Positions 1-9,020 of a stretch of DNA of 33,710 nt are shown here, piece by piece; the first letter of the stretch is position 1, and each line of letters opens with the position of its first letter. Under the pieces are notes generated by a model. It did no database searches, had not been told where the DNA came from, and worked only from the letters and a program-made list of their open reading frames with translations. A program made the position numbers and the translations under genes. Source of the stretch: Nocardioides sp. (lineage in GTDB: Bacteria; Actinomycetota; Actinomycetes; Propionibacteriales; Nocardioidaceae); contig JAOPXU010000236.1 of NCBI GenBank assembly GCA_025964985.1, forward strand, positions 1 to 33,710, in the 5' to 3' direction.

Positions 1-668
1 ACGGCTCGCCGTCGGTGCTGCCCGCGCCGCCGGTGCGGGCCGTCGACCCGTGCGGTGCCGGCGACCGGTTCGCCGCTGCGGCCGCGTCCGCGCTGGCCGA
101 CGGGTCGGTGTGCTCCGAGGCCGTGCAGACCGCGGTGGCGCGGGCGTCGCAGTTCGTAGCGGCCGGTGGTGCGTCGTCGTACGCCGTCGGTGCCGCTCCC
201 CAGGCCGGGCCCGTCGAGGAGGACGCGGCCACCGTGGTCGCCCGGGTGCGCGCGGCCGGCGGCACGGTCGTGGCGACCGGCGGCTGCTTCGACCTGCTGC
301 ACGCCGGCCACGTGGCCACCCTGCGCGCCGCGCGGTCGCTCGGCGACTGCCTGGTCGTCTGCCTCAACTCCGACTCCTCCGTGCGCGACCTCAAGGGCCC
401 GACCCGCCCGCTGCAGAACGAGGCCGACCGCGTGACGGTGCTCGCCGCGCTGGCCGACGTCGACGCCGTCGTCGTCTTCGACGAGTCCACCCCCGAGCGC
501 GTGCTGGGCGAGCTGCGCCCCGACGTGTGGGTCAAGGGCGGTGACTACGGCGGCGCCAAGCTCCCCGAGGCCGCAGTCCTGGCGCAGTGGGGTGGCCAGG
601 CCGTCGTCGTGCCCTACCTCGACGGCCGCTCGACCACGGGCCTGGTCGCCGCCGCCTCCGCCCCGTGA
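1..668 (+). CDS. hldE: Bifunctional heptose-7-phosphate kinase / heptose-1-phosphate adenylyltransferase (HldE/RfaE-like), 5'-truncated by window
   Basis: PfkB signature DPCGAGDRF followed by nucleotidyltransferase motif GGCFDLLHAGHVATL and VKGGDY; the frame is open to the window edge. Confidence 0.85.
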   Translation, partial: GSPSVLPAPPVRAVDPCGAGDRFAAAAASALADGSVCSEAVQTAVARASQFVAAGGASSYAVGAAPQAGPVEEDAATVVARVRAAGGTVVATGGCFDLLHAGHVATLRAARSLGDCLVVCLNSDSSVRDLKGPTRPLQNEADRVTVLAALADVDAVVVFDESTPERVLGELRPDVWVKGGDYGGAKLPEAAVLAQWGGQAVVVPYLDGRSTTGLVAAASAP

Positions 669-675
669 GCCGGCC

Positions 676-1632
676 GTGAGCCGGGCGCTGGTCCTGCGGG
701 CGCTCGGCCTGGGCGACCTGCTGGCCGGCGTACCTGCCCTGCGCGTGCTGCGACGCGCGCGCCCGGACCACGAGGTCGTGCTCGCCGCACCCGGGGTCCT
801 GGCGCCGCTGGTCGACCTCGTCGACGCCGTCGACCGGCTGCTGCCGACCGGCGAGCTGCAGCCCGTGCCGTGGACCGGCCCCCCGCCCGAGCTGGGCGTC
901 GACCTGCACGGCAACGGACCCGCGTCGCGGGTGCTGGTCGAGGCGCTCGACCCCGGCCAGCTCGTCGCCTTCGACGGCGGGCCGCACTGGGACCCCGACG
1001 AGCACGAGCGCGCGCGCTGGTGCCGGCTCCTCCACGAGGGGCTGGGCGTCGAGCCGCGCGACGGCGACGCCGACGACCTGCTGATCGCCGTGCCCGACGC
1101 ACCGGTGCCCGTCGAGGGCGCGACCGTCGTGCACCCGGGTGCCGCGTCCGGCAGCCGCCGCTGGGCACCCGAGCGGTACGCCGCGGTCGCCCGCCACCTC
1201 GCCGCCGCCGGGCACGAGGTGGTCATCACCGGCTCGGCCGCCGAGTCCCCACTGGCCGGACGGGTCGCGGAGGCCGCCGGTCTGCCGCCGTCGAGCGTGC
1301 TGGCGGGGCGCACCGACCTGGCTGCGCTCGCGGCGCTGGTCGCGCACGCCCGGCTCGTCGTCTGCGGCGACACCGGCCTGGCCCACGTCGCGTCGGCCTA
1401 CCGGACGCCGTCGGTCGTGCTGTTCGGACCGACGCCGCCGAGCACCTGGGGGCCGCCGGGCGACGGCCCGCACACGGTCCTCTGGCACGGTCGCGCCGGT
1501 GAGCGCGGCGACCCGCACGGCCGGGCGTGCGACCCGGCGCTCGCGCGGGTGCAGGTCCGCGAGGTCGTCGAGGCCGCGGACGCGCTGGAGGCGGCTACGC
1601 CCCCGCCGGCACCCGCTGCAGCTCGCGACTGA
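676..1632 (+). CDS. Glycosyltransferase family 9 (ADP-heptose:heptosyltransferase-like)
   Basis: GTG start at 676; N-term ALVLRALGLGDLLAGVPALRVLRRARP; C-term VVCGDTGLAHVASAYRTPSVVLFGPTPPSTWGPP typical of GT9. Confidence 0.85.
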   Translation: MSRALVLRALGLGDLLAGVPALRVLRRARPDHEVVLAAPGVLAPLVDLVDAVDRLLPTGELQPVPWTGPPPELGVDLHGNGPASRVLVEALDPGQLVAFDGGPHWDPDEHERARWCRLLHEGLGVEPRDGDADDLLIAVPDAPVPVEGATVVHPGAASGSRRWAPERYAAVARHLAAAGHEVVITGSAAESPLAGRVAEAAGLPPSSVLAGRTDLAALAALVAHARLVVCGDTGLAHVASAYRTPSVVLFGPTPPSTWGPPGDGPHTVLWHGRAGERGDPHGRACDPALARVQVREVVEAADALEAATPPPAPAAARD

Positions 1633-2617
1633 CCCAGGCCACCGTCCGCTCGAGCCCGACCCGCGCCGGGGTGCCAGGCGACCAGCCCAGGTCGCGTCGG
1701 GCCACGGTCAGGTCGGGACGGCGTACGCGCGGGTCGTCCTCGGGCAGGTCGACGAAGCGCAGCGGCGACGTCGAGTCGGTCAGCTCGCGCACCGTGTCGG
1801 CCAGCTCGAGCACCGTCGTCTCGACGTCGTTGCCGATGTTGACCGGTCCCGCGTGGCCGGAGGCGGCGAGGCGCACCAGACCCTCGACGGTGTCCTCGAC
1901 CCAGCACAGCGACCGTGTCTGCGACCCGTCGCCGGCCACCGTCAGCGGCTCACCAGCCAGTGCCTGCGCGACGAACGTCGAGACCACCCGACCGTCGTCG
2001 ACCGCCATCCGGGGCCCGAAGGTGTTGAAGATCCGCGCGATCGTGGCGTCGACGCCCTGGCGGCGGTAGGCGCTCGTGACGGCCTCGGCGAAGCGCTTCG
2101 ACTCGTCGTAGACGCTGCGCGGGCCGATGGGGTTGACGTTGCCCCAGTAGTGCTCGGGCTGCGGGTGCACCAGCGGGTCGCCGTAGACCTCCGACGTCGA
2201 GGCCAGCAGGAACCGGGCGCCGTGCTCGGCGGCGAGAAGCAACGCGTTCTCGGTGCCGTGGCTGCCGGCGCGCAGCGTCTGCAGGGGCAGGGCCAGGTAG
2301 TGGACCGGCGAGGCCGGGGACGCGAGGTGGAACACCACGTCGACGCCCGCGTCGCTCACCGACCGCGGCAGCGGGATGCCGTCGGCCACGTCGGCCTCGA
2401 CCAGCGTGAACCCCGGCCCGTCCTGCCCCACCAGGTGCTCGACGTTGCGCGGCGAGCCCGTCAGGAACGAGTCGACGCACACCACCTGCACCCCGCAGGC
2501 CAGCAGCTGCTCGCACAGCCAGGACCCCACGAACCCCGCTCCCCCGGTGACGACCGCGGTGCGCCACCCCGTGGCGCGGACGACGTCGACGAGGGCCTGG
2601 GCGGTGGCGGTAGGCAT
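1595..2617 (-). CDS. NAD-dependent epimerase/dehydratase (UDP-glucuronate decarboxylase-like SDR)
   Basis: TGGAGFVGSWLCEQLLACG Rossmann motif, YDESKRFAEA active site, NTFGPRM; 3' end overlaps the GT9 gene convergently by 38 bp. Confidence 0.85.
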   Translation of the reverse strand: MPTATAQALVDVVRATGWRTAVVTGGAGFVGSWLCEQLLACGVQVVCVDSFLTGSPRNVEHLVGQDGPGFTLVEADVADGIPLPRSVSDAGVDVVFHLASPASPVHYLALPLQTLRAGSHGTENALLLAAEHGARFLLASTSEVYGDPLVHPQPEHYWGNVNPIGPRSVYDESKRFAEAVTSAYRRQGVDATIARIFNTFGPRMAVDDGRVVSTFVAQALAGEPLTVAGDGSQTRSLCWVEDTVEGLVRLAASGHAGPVNIGNDVETTVLELADTVRELTDSTSPLRFVDLPEDDPRVRRPDLTVARRDLGWSPGTPARVGLERTVAWVSRELQRVPAGA

Positions 2618-2746
2618 GTGCTTCGGTTCCCGGCGCTCCCCCGCACATTCAGGCCGTAGGGGTGAGTCGGAGCCACGGCCGCGGGGTGGTCTCGTGACGG
2701 TCGCCAGCGCGAACTCCTCGACCGACGTGTGGCCCGGTCGCCCGTC

Positions 2747-3943
2747 CTAGTGGCGGACCGAGACCCTCTGCGCCTCGGGCAGCGTGGGGATCCGGCCGAG
2801 GTCGGGGCCGCCGGTGGGCACGTCGAGGCGCAGGCCGGCGAGCACCTCGGTGGTGCGCACGAGCAGCTGCAGGGTCAGCGACTCCCCCGGGCAGCGGTGG
2901 CCGGACAGCTCGCCCCCGCCCTGCGGCACCAGGTCGTAGCGGCCAGGGGCGTCGTCGAGGAAGCGGTCGGCGCGGAAGGCGATCGGGTCGGGGTAGCGCT
3001 CGGGGTCGAGGTTGATCCCGCGCACGTCGAGCACGACGTGGTGGCGCGGCGGCAGGGCCACGCCGGCGTGCGACGAGCGGCGGCGCACCAGGCCGGTGAG
3101 GGCCGGCACGAACGGGGTCGTGCGGCGGACCTCCTGGGCGAACGACCAGCGCAGGGCCTCGGCGTCGGCGTCGTCGCCGGCGAGCCGGCGGCGGGTGTCG
3201 TCGTCGACGACGGCCAGGGCCTTGGCGGCGTGGACGCCCAGCCAGGACACCGCGATCGTCGGTCGTACGACGTTGCCCAGCTCGACGCCGGCGAGGCGGT
3301 CGTCGAGGTCGGAGGCCGCGATCACGGCGAGCACCGAGCCCTCGGGCGCAGCACTGCGCCCCTGTCGTACGTCGGCGACGAGGTCGCGCGCCCAGCGTTC
3401 GGTCCGCTTGCGCGCCACCCAGGCCCGCAGGTAGGCGGACCCGGCGAAGCCGAAGCCGTTGACGATGCGGGCGTACTCGCGGCTCAGGTCGCGCAGGCGC
3501 AGCGTGGCGAGGTCGACGCCGACCCAGCGCAGCACCGCCGTGCCGTAGGCGATCACCAGCTCGTCGTGCAGGTCGACGTCGCGCCCTCGCCACACGGCGC
3601 TCGCCTTGGACAGTGCAGCCCCGGCGGCCCGGGCGCAGCCGGCGACCTGCTCGGGCCCGAGCACACCGAGGAACATCTCCTTGCGCACCAGGTGGTCGGC
3701 GTCGTCGAGGCCGTGCACCGCGCCGCGACCGAACAGCAGCCACGCCAGCGGCGGCGGGATGGCCGCCTTGCGGCGCACGACCGCGTCGTCGTAGAAGACC
3801 TTCGCGCCGTCGGCGCCGCCGAGCACCACGGCCCGGCGGCCGAGCATCCGCGACTCGTACGTCGTGGACCCACCGCGGGCGGCCCGGTCGCGCTCGATGG
3901 CGCGGTAGCCGTCGCAGAGGAGCCGCAGCGTCAGGTCGGTCAC
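2747..3943 (-). CDS. Cytochrome P450, CYP152 family (fatty acid peroxygenase/hydroxylase/decarboxylase-like)
   Basis: VRPTIAVSWLGVHAAKAL, VRRTTPFVPALTGLVRR, DLVPQGGGELSGHRCPGE and RIPTLPEA resemble P450 BSbeta/OleT; GTG start 3943 overlaps the upstream sigma factor stop by 4 bp. Confidence 0.85.
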   Translation of the reverse strand: MTDLTLRLLCDGYRAIERDRAARGGSTTYESRMLGRRAVVLGGADGAKVFYDDAVVRRKAAIPPPLAWLLFGRGAVHGLDDADHLVRKEMFLGVLGPEQVAGCARAAGAALSKASAVWRGRDVDLHDELVIAYGTAVLRWVGVDLATLRLRDLSREYARIVNGFGFAGSAYLRAWVARKRTERWARDLVADVRQGRSAAPEGSVLAVIAASDLDDRLAGVELGNVVRPTIAVSWLGVHAAKALAVVDDDTRRRLAGDDADAEALRWSFAQEVRRTTPFVPALTGLVRRRSSHAGVALPPRHHVVLDVRGINLDPERYPDPIAFRADRFLDDAPGRYDLVPQGGGELSGHRCPGESLTLQLLVRTTEVLAGLRLDVPTGGPDLGRIPTLPEAQRVSVRH

Positions 3944-4827
3944 GCCGACTCGGCCCGCAAGCCCTGCCGCTGAGCGGGGGCGGGCTCGACGGCGCGACGC
4001 AGGTCGCGCAGGACCCGCTCGAGCAGGCGCGAGACCTGGGTCTGGGTGAGCCCGAACTCCTCGCCGATCTCGCGCTGGGTGCGCTCCTCGTAGAAGCGGA
4101 GGAACAGCAGCCGGCGGGCCCGGTCGTCGAGGTCGCGGAACGCCGGCTCGAGCAGGCACCGGGCCTCGACGGCCGCGTGCTCCTCGCGCTGGTCGGCGAT
4201 GAGCTCGCCCATCGTCGCGGCGCCGGCGTCGTCGCCGAGCGGCCGGTCGAGCGACGGCGGGTGGAAGCAGCCGAAGGCCGTCACGACCTCGGCGTACTCC
4301 TCGGCGCTGATCTCGACGCGCTCGCAGATCTCGTGCTCGAACGGCTCGCGCCCGAGCTCGTCGTACATCTGGCCGATGGCGGCGTTGACGCGAGCCTGCA
4401 GCTCCTGGACCCGGCGCGGCGGGCGCACCATCCAGGACCGGTCGCGGAAGTGGCGCTGGACCTCGCCGCGGATCGTGGGCACCGCAAAGGTCAGCAGGTC
4501 GTCGGCCTGGGCGGGGTCGAAGCGGTGGACCGCCTTGACCAGGCCCTCGTACGCCGCCTGCTGAAGGTCCTCCAGCGGGACGCCGCGGTCGCGGTAGCGC
4601 GACGCGACGGCGTCGGCCACGCGGCAGTTGAGCACGACCACCTCGTCGAGCAGCGCGTCGCGCTCCTGCGGGTCGGTGGCGCGGGCCGCGAGGCGCATCA
4701 GCTGGTCGGTCCTGCGGGACCGCTCCGCCCGGGAGAGCCGGGTCGAGGCGCCGCGGGCACCGAGGGGGGTGAGGACGACCTCAGGTGAGTCGTGGGGGCG
4801 TGACAGTTCGTCGTGGGCAGCAGGCAT
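3940..4827 (-). CDS. RNA polymerase sigma factor, SigB/SigF/SigG type
   Basis: LLDEVVVLNCRVADAVASRYRDRGVPLEDLQQAAYEGLVKAVHRFDP (region 2) and RFYEERTQREIGEEFGLTQTQVSRLLERVLRDLR (region 4.2); ATG at 4827 preferred over GTG at 4836. Confidence 0.9.
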   Translation of the reverse strand: MPAAHDELSRPHDSPEVVLTPLGARGASTRLSRAERSRRTDQLMRLAARATDPQERDALLDEVVVLNCRVADAVASRYRDRGVPLEDLQQAAYEGLVKAVHRFDPAQADDLLTFAVPTIRGEVQRHFRDRSWMVRPPRRVQELQARVNAAIGQMYDELGREPFEHEICERVEISAEEYAEVVTAFGCFHPPSLDRPLGDDAGAATMGELIADQREEHAAVEARCLLEPAFRDLDDRARRLLFLRFYEERTQREIGEEFGLTQTQVSRLLERVLRDLRRAVEPAPAQRQGLRAESA

Positions 4828-5021
4828 GGGAGGCACTCCGAGGCGTGTGCGCGGGTTCGCCGGCTGTTGCAGCGAGAAGGGGGCTGGTGGGGGCCAGCGC
4901 CGATGCTTCGACGTTACCGACGGCCGTCCCTGGATCGATCCATCCCCGCGGGTGACAGCGCTTCACCCTCCCGGTGACGGTCTCCACCCGGGCGGACGAC
5001 CCGCGACCCCGGAGACGCCGA

Positions 5022-5063
5022 CGAGCCCGGGTGCGGCCCGCGGAGGGGCGGCACCCGGGCTCG
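5022..5063 (-). terminator. Putative intrinsic terminator hairpin downstream of the PRC-barrel/DUF2382 gene
   Basis: Perfect 13-bp inverted repeat CGAGCCCGGGTGC / GCACCCGGGCTCG with 16-nt loop; no U-tract. Confidence 0.6.
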
Positions 5064-5108
5064 GCCGGTGGTGCGGTCCGGCTGTGTCAGCCGGGGCTCT
5101 GCTCGAGG

Positions 5109-5882
5109 TCAGCGACCGTCGCGGACGTCGCCCTCGACCTCGATGTTCTCCTCGCGGACCTCGGCGCTGACGGTCTCGTCCTCGACCACGGTCTCGGTGC
5201 CGAGACGCACGCGCTCGACGGGCGTGGTGGTCTTGCTGACGACCGCCTCCTCCTCGTGCAGCACGACCTCGTGCTCCTCCTCGGAGATGGCCGGGCCGTC
5301 GAGGGCCTGGTCGATGTTGCCGCCGGTGACCGGCTCGCGCTCGACCACGGCGCGCTCGCGGGCGACCGGGACCGTCTCGGTCTCGGTGTGGCTCGTGACG
5401 TACTTGCGCAGGCGGGCCCGACCGGCCTCGTGCGACGTCTTGCCGACCTCGAGGTGCTCCTCGGAGCGGGTCATCGCGTCGTCGGTCGTCGGACCGGAGG
5501 TGTCGTGGCCGACCGTGTGGTCGACGCCGGTCGCGGTGGTGTCGGCGTAACCGGTGTCGGTCGAGTTCCAGGTCAGGCCGTAGTGCGAGTACAGGCGCTG
5601 CTCCTCGGTCTCGTCGAGGTGCCCGTTGGCGACGTCCACGTGGGGGGCGTCCTTGATCTGGTCCTTGGTGTAGGGCAGCGTCAGCCGGTCACCCTCGTAG
5701 CTCGCCTGGGCGACGGGGACGTAGGACTCGCTGGTGCCGAACAGGCCCGTGTTGACGGTGACGAACTCCGGCTGACCGGTGTTGTCGTCGAGGAAGACCT
5801 GTCCGACCTTGCCGATCTTGTCGCCGGTGCTGCTGTAGGCGGTGCTGCCGATGACGCTGTCGAGCTGGGTGTCGTTGAGCAT
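5109..5882 (-). CDS. PRC-barrel domain protein with DUF2382 (YsnF/AvaK-type stress protein)
   Basis: N-terminal VIGSTAYSSTGDKIGKVGQVFLDDNTGQPEFVTVNTGLFG (PRC barrel); C-terminal RSEEHLEVGKTSHEAGRARLRKYVTSHTETETVPVARERAVVEREPV (DUF2382). Confidence 0.85.
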   Translation of the reverse strand: MLNDTQLDSVIGSTAYSSTGDKIGKVGQVFLDDNTGQPEFVTVNTGLFGTSESYVPVAQASYEGDRLTLPYTKDQIKDAPHVDVANGHLDETEEQRLYSHYGLTWNSTDTGYADTTATGVDHTVGHDTSGPTTDDAMTRSEEHLEVGKTSHEAGRARLRKYVTSHTETETVPVARERAVVEREPVTGGNIDQALDGPAISEEEHEVVLHEEEAVVSKTTTPVERVRLGTETVVEDETVSAEVREENIEVEGDVRDGR

Positions 5883-5958
5883 GTGTGGCCCTCCGTCGGG
5901 TCGGGGGTGGGGATTCGGGTGGTCGTGGAACCGGTAACCGCGCCCCAGGGTTCGTCAC

Positions 5959-6519
5959 TCACCCTTGCGGGCGGGCGATGTCCCTGGTCACGTCGGTGGT
6001 GCCAGTGGTTCCGGTGGTGGTGCCGGTCGTGGGGCTGACTGCGGTGCGGTCCTCGACCTCGATGCCGCCGTCGGCCTCGACGCTGACGTGCTCGCGGCGC
6101 AGCTCGGTCTCGAGAGTGTGCTCGTCCACCACGGTGTGCTTGCGGACGATGACGCGCTCGCGCACGACGAGCTTCTTGGTGACGACGAGGACCTCCTCGA
6201 AGACCGGGATGGAGACCGAGCCGTCGGGCAGGGTCTCGACCTCGCCGGTGTCGCCCTCGAGGGCCTCGACCCGCTCGGAGGTGTCGGCGCGCTCGACGCT
6301 GCGGCTCACCGTCTCCTCGACCGGGTAGGTCTCGACGTGCTTGCGCACGCGGACCCGGCCCGACTCGTGCAGCTCGGTGCCGACGTGGGCGCGCTCCTCG
6401 TGGGCGACGACCTCCGGACGCTCGATCTGGACGGTGCGGTCCAGGTCGGAGCGGTCGGCGGGCTCGGTCAGCGGCGAGACGTCAGACCCCTCGGCGGGCT
6501 CGACGTGGCGCCCGCTCAT
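5959..6519 (-). CDS. DUF2382 domain-containing protein (YsnF/AvaK-like)
   Basis: HEERAHVGTELHESGRVRVRKHVETYPVEETV plus second module VVTKKLVVRERVIVRKHTVVDEHTLETELRREHV; 4-bp overlap with upstream ORF. Confidence 0.8.
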   Translation of the reverse strand: MSGRHVEPAEGSDVSPLTEPADRSDLDRTVQIERPEVVAHEERAHVGTELHESGRVRVRKHVETYPVEETVSRSVERADTSERVEALEGDTGEVETLPDGSVSIPVFEEVLVVTKKLVVRERVIVRKHTVVDEHTLETELRREHVSVEADGGIEVEDRTAVSPTTGTTTGTTGTTDVTRDIARPQG

Positions 6520-7202
6520 CGCGAGGTCCGCTCGTTGACGATGCCGCCCGGGTGCTCGCGCACCGCGTGGCGGGTCTCGACGAGGGAGACCGAGTCGTGC
6601 TCGTGGCGGCGTCCGCCGAGCTTGCCGCCCAGCCAGCCGCCCAGCAGGGCGAGGGCGAGCGCGACGATGCCGGAGATGATGGCGCCGGTGGTGAAGGCGT
6701 CCTCGGAGAACCAGTTGGGCAGGCCGACGTCGCCGGTGATGTCGAAGTCGTCGCCGAAGATGGCGGCGAGGGCGGCGAGGGCGCCGGCCAGCAGGACCAG
6801 CCAGAGGATCGCGACCAGGCCGTGCAGGCCGCCGCGACGACGGGCGATGCGTCCGGCGACCCAGCCGCCGACCAGGCAGGCCAGGAACAGGACGACCAGG
6901 CCGGCGATGAGACCGCCGATCGAGAGGTCCTTGTCGCCGACGTCGGACTGGTAGCCGATGGTGCCGACGATCGCGCCGACGATGCTCGACAGGAGCAGCA
7001 GGGTGCCGAGCGCAGCGAGCGCTCCGCCGAGCGTGGCGGGCAAGTCGAACTTCTTGTCGTGGTGCAGTGCCGTCCCGGCGTCGCGGTCGTCGACGCGGTA
7101 GACGACCTGCTCCTCGTCGGGTCGGGGGATGGTCACGCGTTCGCGCGCGGACTGGTTCGTCGCGGTCGCCGGGGTCTCCGGGTGCTCCGAGTGGTGTGCC
7201 AT
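6516..7202 (-). CDS. Multi-TM membrane protein, YrzE-like/glycine-zipper style, stress-associated
   Basis: ATG 7202; hydrophobic segments LGGALAALGTLLLLSSIVGAIVGTIG, LIAGLVVLFLACLVGGWVAGRIARR, ISGIVALALALLGGWLGGKLGGRRHE. Confidence 0.7.
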   Translation of the reverse strand: MAHHSEHPETPATATNQSARERVTIPRPDEEQVVYRVDDRDAGTALHHDKKFDLPATLGGALAALGTLLLLSSIVGAIVGTIGYQSDVGDKDLSIGGLIAGLVVLFLACLVGGWVAGRIARRRGGLHGLVAILWLVLLAGALAALAAIFGDDFDITGDVGLPNWFSEDAFTTGAIISGIVALALALLGGWLGGKLGGRRHEHDSVSLVETRHAVREHPGGIVNERTSR

Positions 7203-7239
7203 GTCTGGACTCCTCGTCGAGATGGGCGGATCGCTCCCG

Positions 7240-7245
7240 GTACCC
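7240..7245 (-). promoter_or_regulatory. Candidate SigB/SigF-type -10 box (GGGTAC)
   Basis: Minus-strand GGGTAC ending 38 bp upstream of the ATG at 7202; same placement as the motif at 9021. Confidence 0.4.
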
Positions 7246-7314
7246 GAGCCCTCGCGAGCGGCCACTGTCCTTCCGGGTGAGTCGCGAGGCGCGCGGGGGC
7301 CCGGGCGCACGGAC

Positions 7315-7348
7315 GCCGCCGCCCGGGCCGGTGGGCCCGAGCGGCGGC
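7315..7348 (-). terminator. Putative terminator hairpin downstream of yihY-like gene
   Basis: 15-bp stem GCCGCCGCCCGGGCC / GGCCCGAGCGGCGGC with one mismatch (a G-U wobble in minus-strand RNA), 4-nt loop. Confidence 0.55.
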
Positions 7349-7395
7349 GTCGTGTCGCGCTGCGAGGTGGGGTGGTCAGCAGGTGCGGAGGGGTG

Positions 7396-8472
7396 TCACT
7401 CCTCGCCGCGCCGGATGGCGCGGGCCTCGTCCTCCTGCTTGTCCTCCTTCTTGGCCTTCTTGTCCAGCTGCTTGGTGTCGCGGTGCGGCAGCAGGATGTC
7501 GTCCTCGGCGGGCTCGCCGCGCTGCAGCTCACGGGCGCGCTCGAGCTCGGCGTCCAGCTCGCCGCCGAAGAGCAGCGCGAGGTTGGTCAGCCACAGCCAC
7601 AGCAGGAACACGATGACGCCGGCCAGGGCGCCGTAGGTCTTGCTGTAGGAGGAGAAGTTGGCGACGTAGAAGCCGAAGGCGGCGCTGGCGAGCACCCAGA
7701 CGAGGATCGCGACGAGCGCGCCGACGCTGATCCACTTGAACTTCTGCGGCTTCACGTTGGGCGTGAAGTAGTAGAGCATCGCGACGATCAGCACGACGAT
7801 CACCAGCAGGACGGGCCACTTGGCGATGTTCCACACGGTCACGGCGGTGTCGCCGAGGCCGATCGAGTCGCCGACGGCCTGGGCCGCGGGACCGGTGAGC
7901 ACGAGCGCCGCCAGGACGACGGCGACCAGGGCGACCAGCACCGCGGTCAGCAGCAGCATCGCGGGCCGAAGCTTCCAGACCGGACGGCCCTCGCCCTTCT
8001 CGTAGATGCGGTTCATCGCGCGGCCGAAGGCCCCGACGTAGCCGCTGGCCGACCAGAGGGCACCGGCCAGACCGAGGACGAACGCGAGGCCGGCGCCCTG
8101 CGAGGAGCTGAGGTCACGCAGCGTGGGGCCGATGGAGTCGACGACCCCGCCGGCGCCGATCTGGCCGAGGATCTTGAGGACCTCGTCGACCGCGGCCGTG
8201 CCCTGGCCGACCAGGCCGAGGATCGAGGTCAGCGCGATCGCGGCCGGGAACAGCGCGAGCACGGCGTAGTAGGTCAGGGCGGCGGCCAGGTCGGTGCACT
8301 GGTCGTCGCTGAACTCGGAGAGCGTCTTCTTGAGGACGAACTTCTTCGACCGCCCGGTCAGCTCGGTCGGGGAGTCGGGGTCGCGGTCGACGCCGTCGGC
8401 GTTGCCGCTGCGGTCGTGGTCGGTCGAGGTGGACCGGGTGCGGTCGTCGGTGTCGACCCTGCGCGCGCTCAT
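7396..8472 (-). CDS. YihY/virulence factor BrkB family membrane protein
   Basis: CTDLAAALTYYAVLALFPAAIALTSILGLVGQ, WSASGYVGAFGRAMNRIYEKGEGRPVWKLR, TYGALAGVIVFLLWLWLTNLALLFGGELDAELER. Confidence 0.9.
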   Translation of the reverse strand: MSARRVDTDDRTRSTSTDHDRSGNADGVDRDPDSPTELTGRSKKFVLKKTLSEFSDDQCTDLAAALTYYAVLALFPAAIALTSILGLVGQGTAAVDEVLKILGQIGAGGVVDSIGPTLRDLSSSQGAGLAFVLGLAGALWSASGYVGAFGRAMNRIYEKGEGRPVWKLRPAMLLLTAVLVALVAVVLAALVLTGPAAQAVGDSIGLGDTAVTVWNIAKWPVLLVIVVLIVAMLYYFTPNVKPQKFKWISVGALVAILVWVLASAAFGFYVANFSSYSKTYGALAGVIVFLLWLWLTNLALLFGGELDAELERARELQRGEPAEDDILLPHRDTKQLDKKAKKEDKQEDEARAIRRGEE

Positions 8473-8984
8473 GCGAGCACCTCGGTCTTGTTCTCGGAGG
8501 GGAACTTGTCGGGCTGGCCCGTCGTGGCGGCACGTACGGCGCCGATGAGTCGCTTGACCCTCGAGCTCGACGCCTCCCACCACTCGGCGGTCTCGGCGTG
8601 CACCTTGATGAGCGTGATGCCGGGGGTGTCGAGGCCGTCGGAGAACCACACCTCGAGCGGCGCGGCCCACAGGTCCTCCATGGTGGCGCGGTCCGTCACG
8701 AGGGTCGCGGGGCCCGAGACCGAGGTCCAGGCCTGGTGCTTGTCGTCGGAGAACGCCACGTTGACCTGGGGGTGGGCCTGGATCTCGGCGACCTTCGCGG
8801 AGTCGCCCATCGCGAAGAACCACAGGTCGCCGTCGAACTCGACGTCCTGCAGGGCCATCGGCCGGCTCACGTGGCGGCCGTCGGTCGTCATCGTGGTGAG
8901 CATGCAGATGCGGGCCTGGTCGACGAGCTCGGCGACCTTGGCAGTGCCCTCGTCGGTCGTGCCTTCAGTTCCGTCGTCAGTCAT
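8469..8984 (-). CDS. Pyridoxamine 5'-phosphate oxidase-like general stress protein
   Basis: CMLTTMTTDGRHVSRPMALQDVEFDGDLWFFAMGDSAKVAEIQAHPQVNVAFSDD typical of the GSP26/PPOX fold; 4-bp overlap with the yihY-like gene. Confidence 0.85.
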   Translation of the reverse strand: MTDDGTEGTTDEGTAKVAELVDQARICMLTTMTTDGRHVSRPMALQDVEFDGDLWFFAMGDSAKVAEIQAHPQVNVAFSDDKHQAWTSVSGPATLVTDRATMEDLWAAPLEVWFSDGLDTPGITLIKVHAETAEWWEASSSRVKRLIGAVRAATTGQPDKFPSENKTEVLA

Positions 8985-9020
8985 CGGAAACTCCCTCAGT
9001 TGAGACGATGTGGGGTGCAG

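Noticed and set aside
1595-1632. 38-bp convergent overlap of GT9 and epimerase genes as an assembly error
   Set aside because: Both reading frames are intact with plausible C-termini; convergent overlaps of this size occur in compact high-GC genomes.
4931-4942. TGGATCGATCCA 12-bp palindrome upstream of the sigma factor as an operator
   Set aside because: Single short palindrome with no second copy or evidence of a cognate regulator; too weak to call.
7129-9003. 624-aa plus-strand ORF opposite the stress genes
   Set aside because: Antisense artefact; translation is repetitive (QRDRGREQREHG...) and overlaps clear YihY and PPOX genes.
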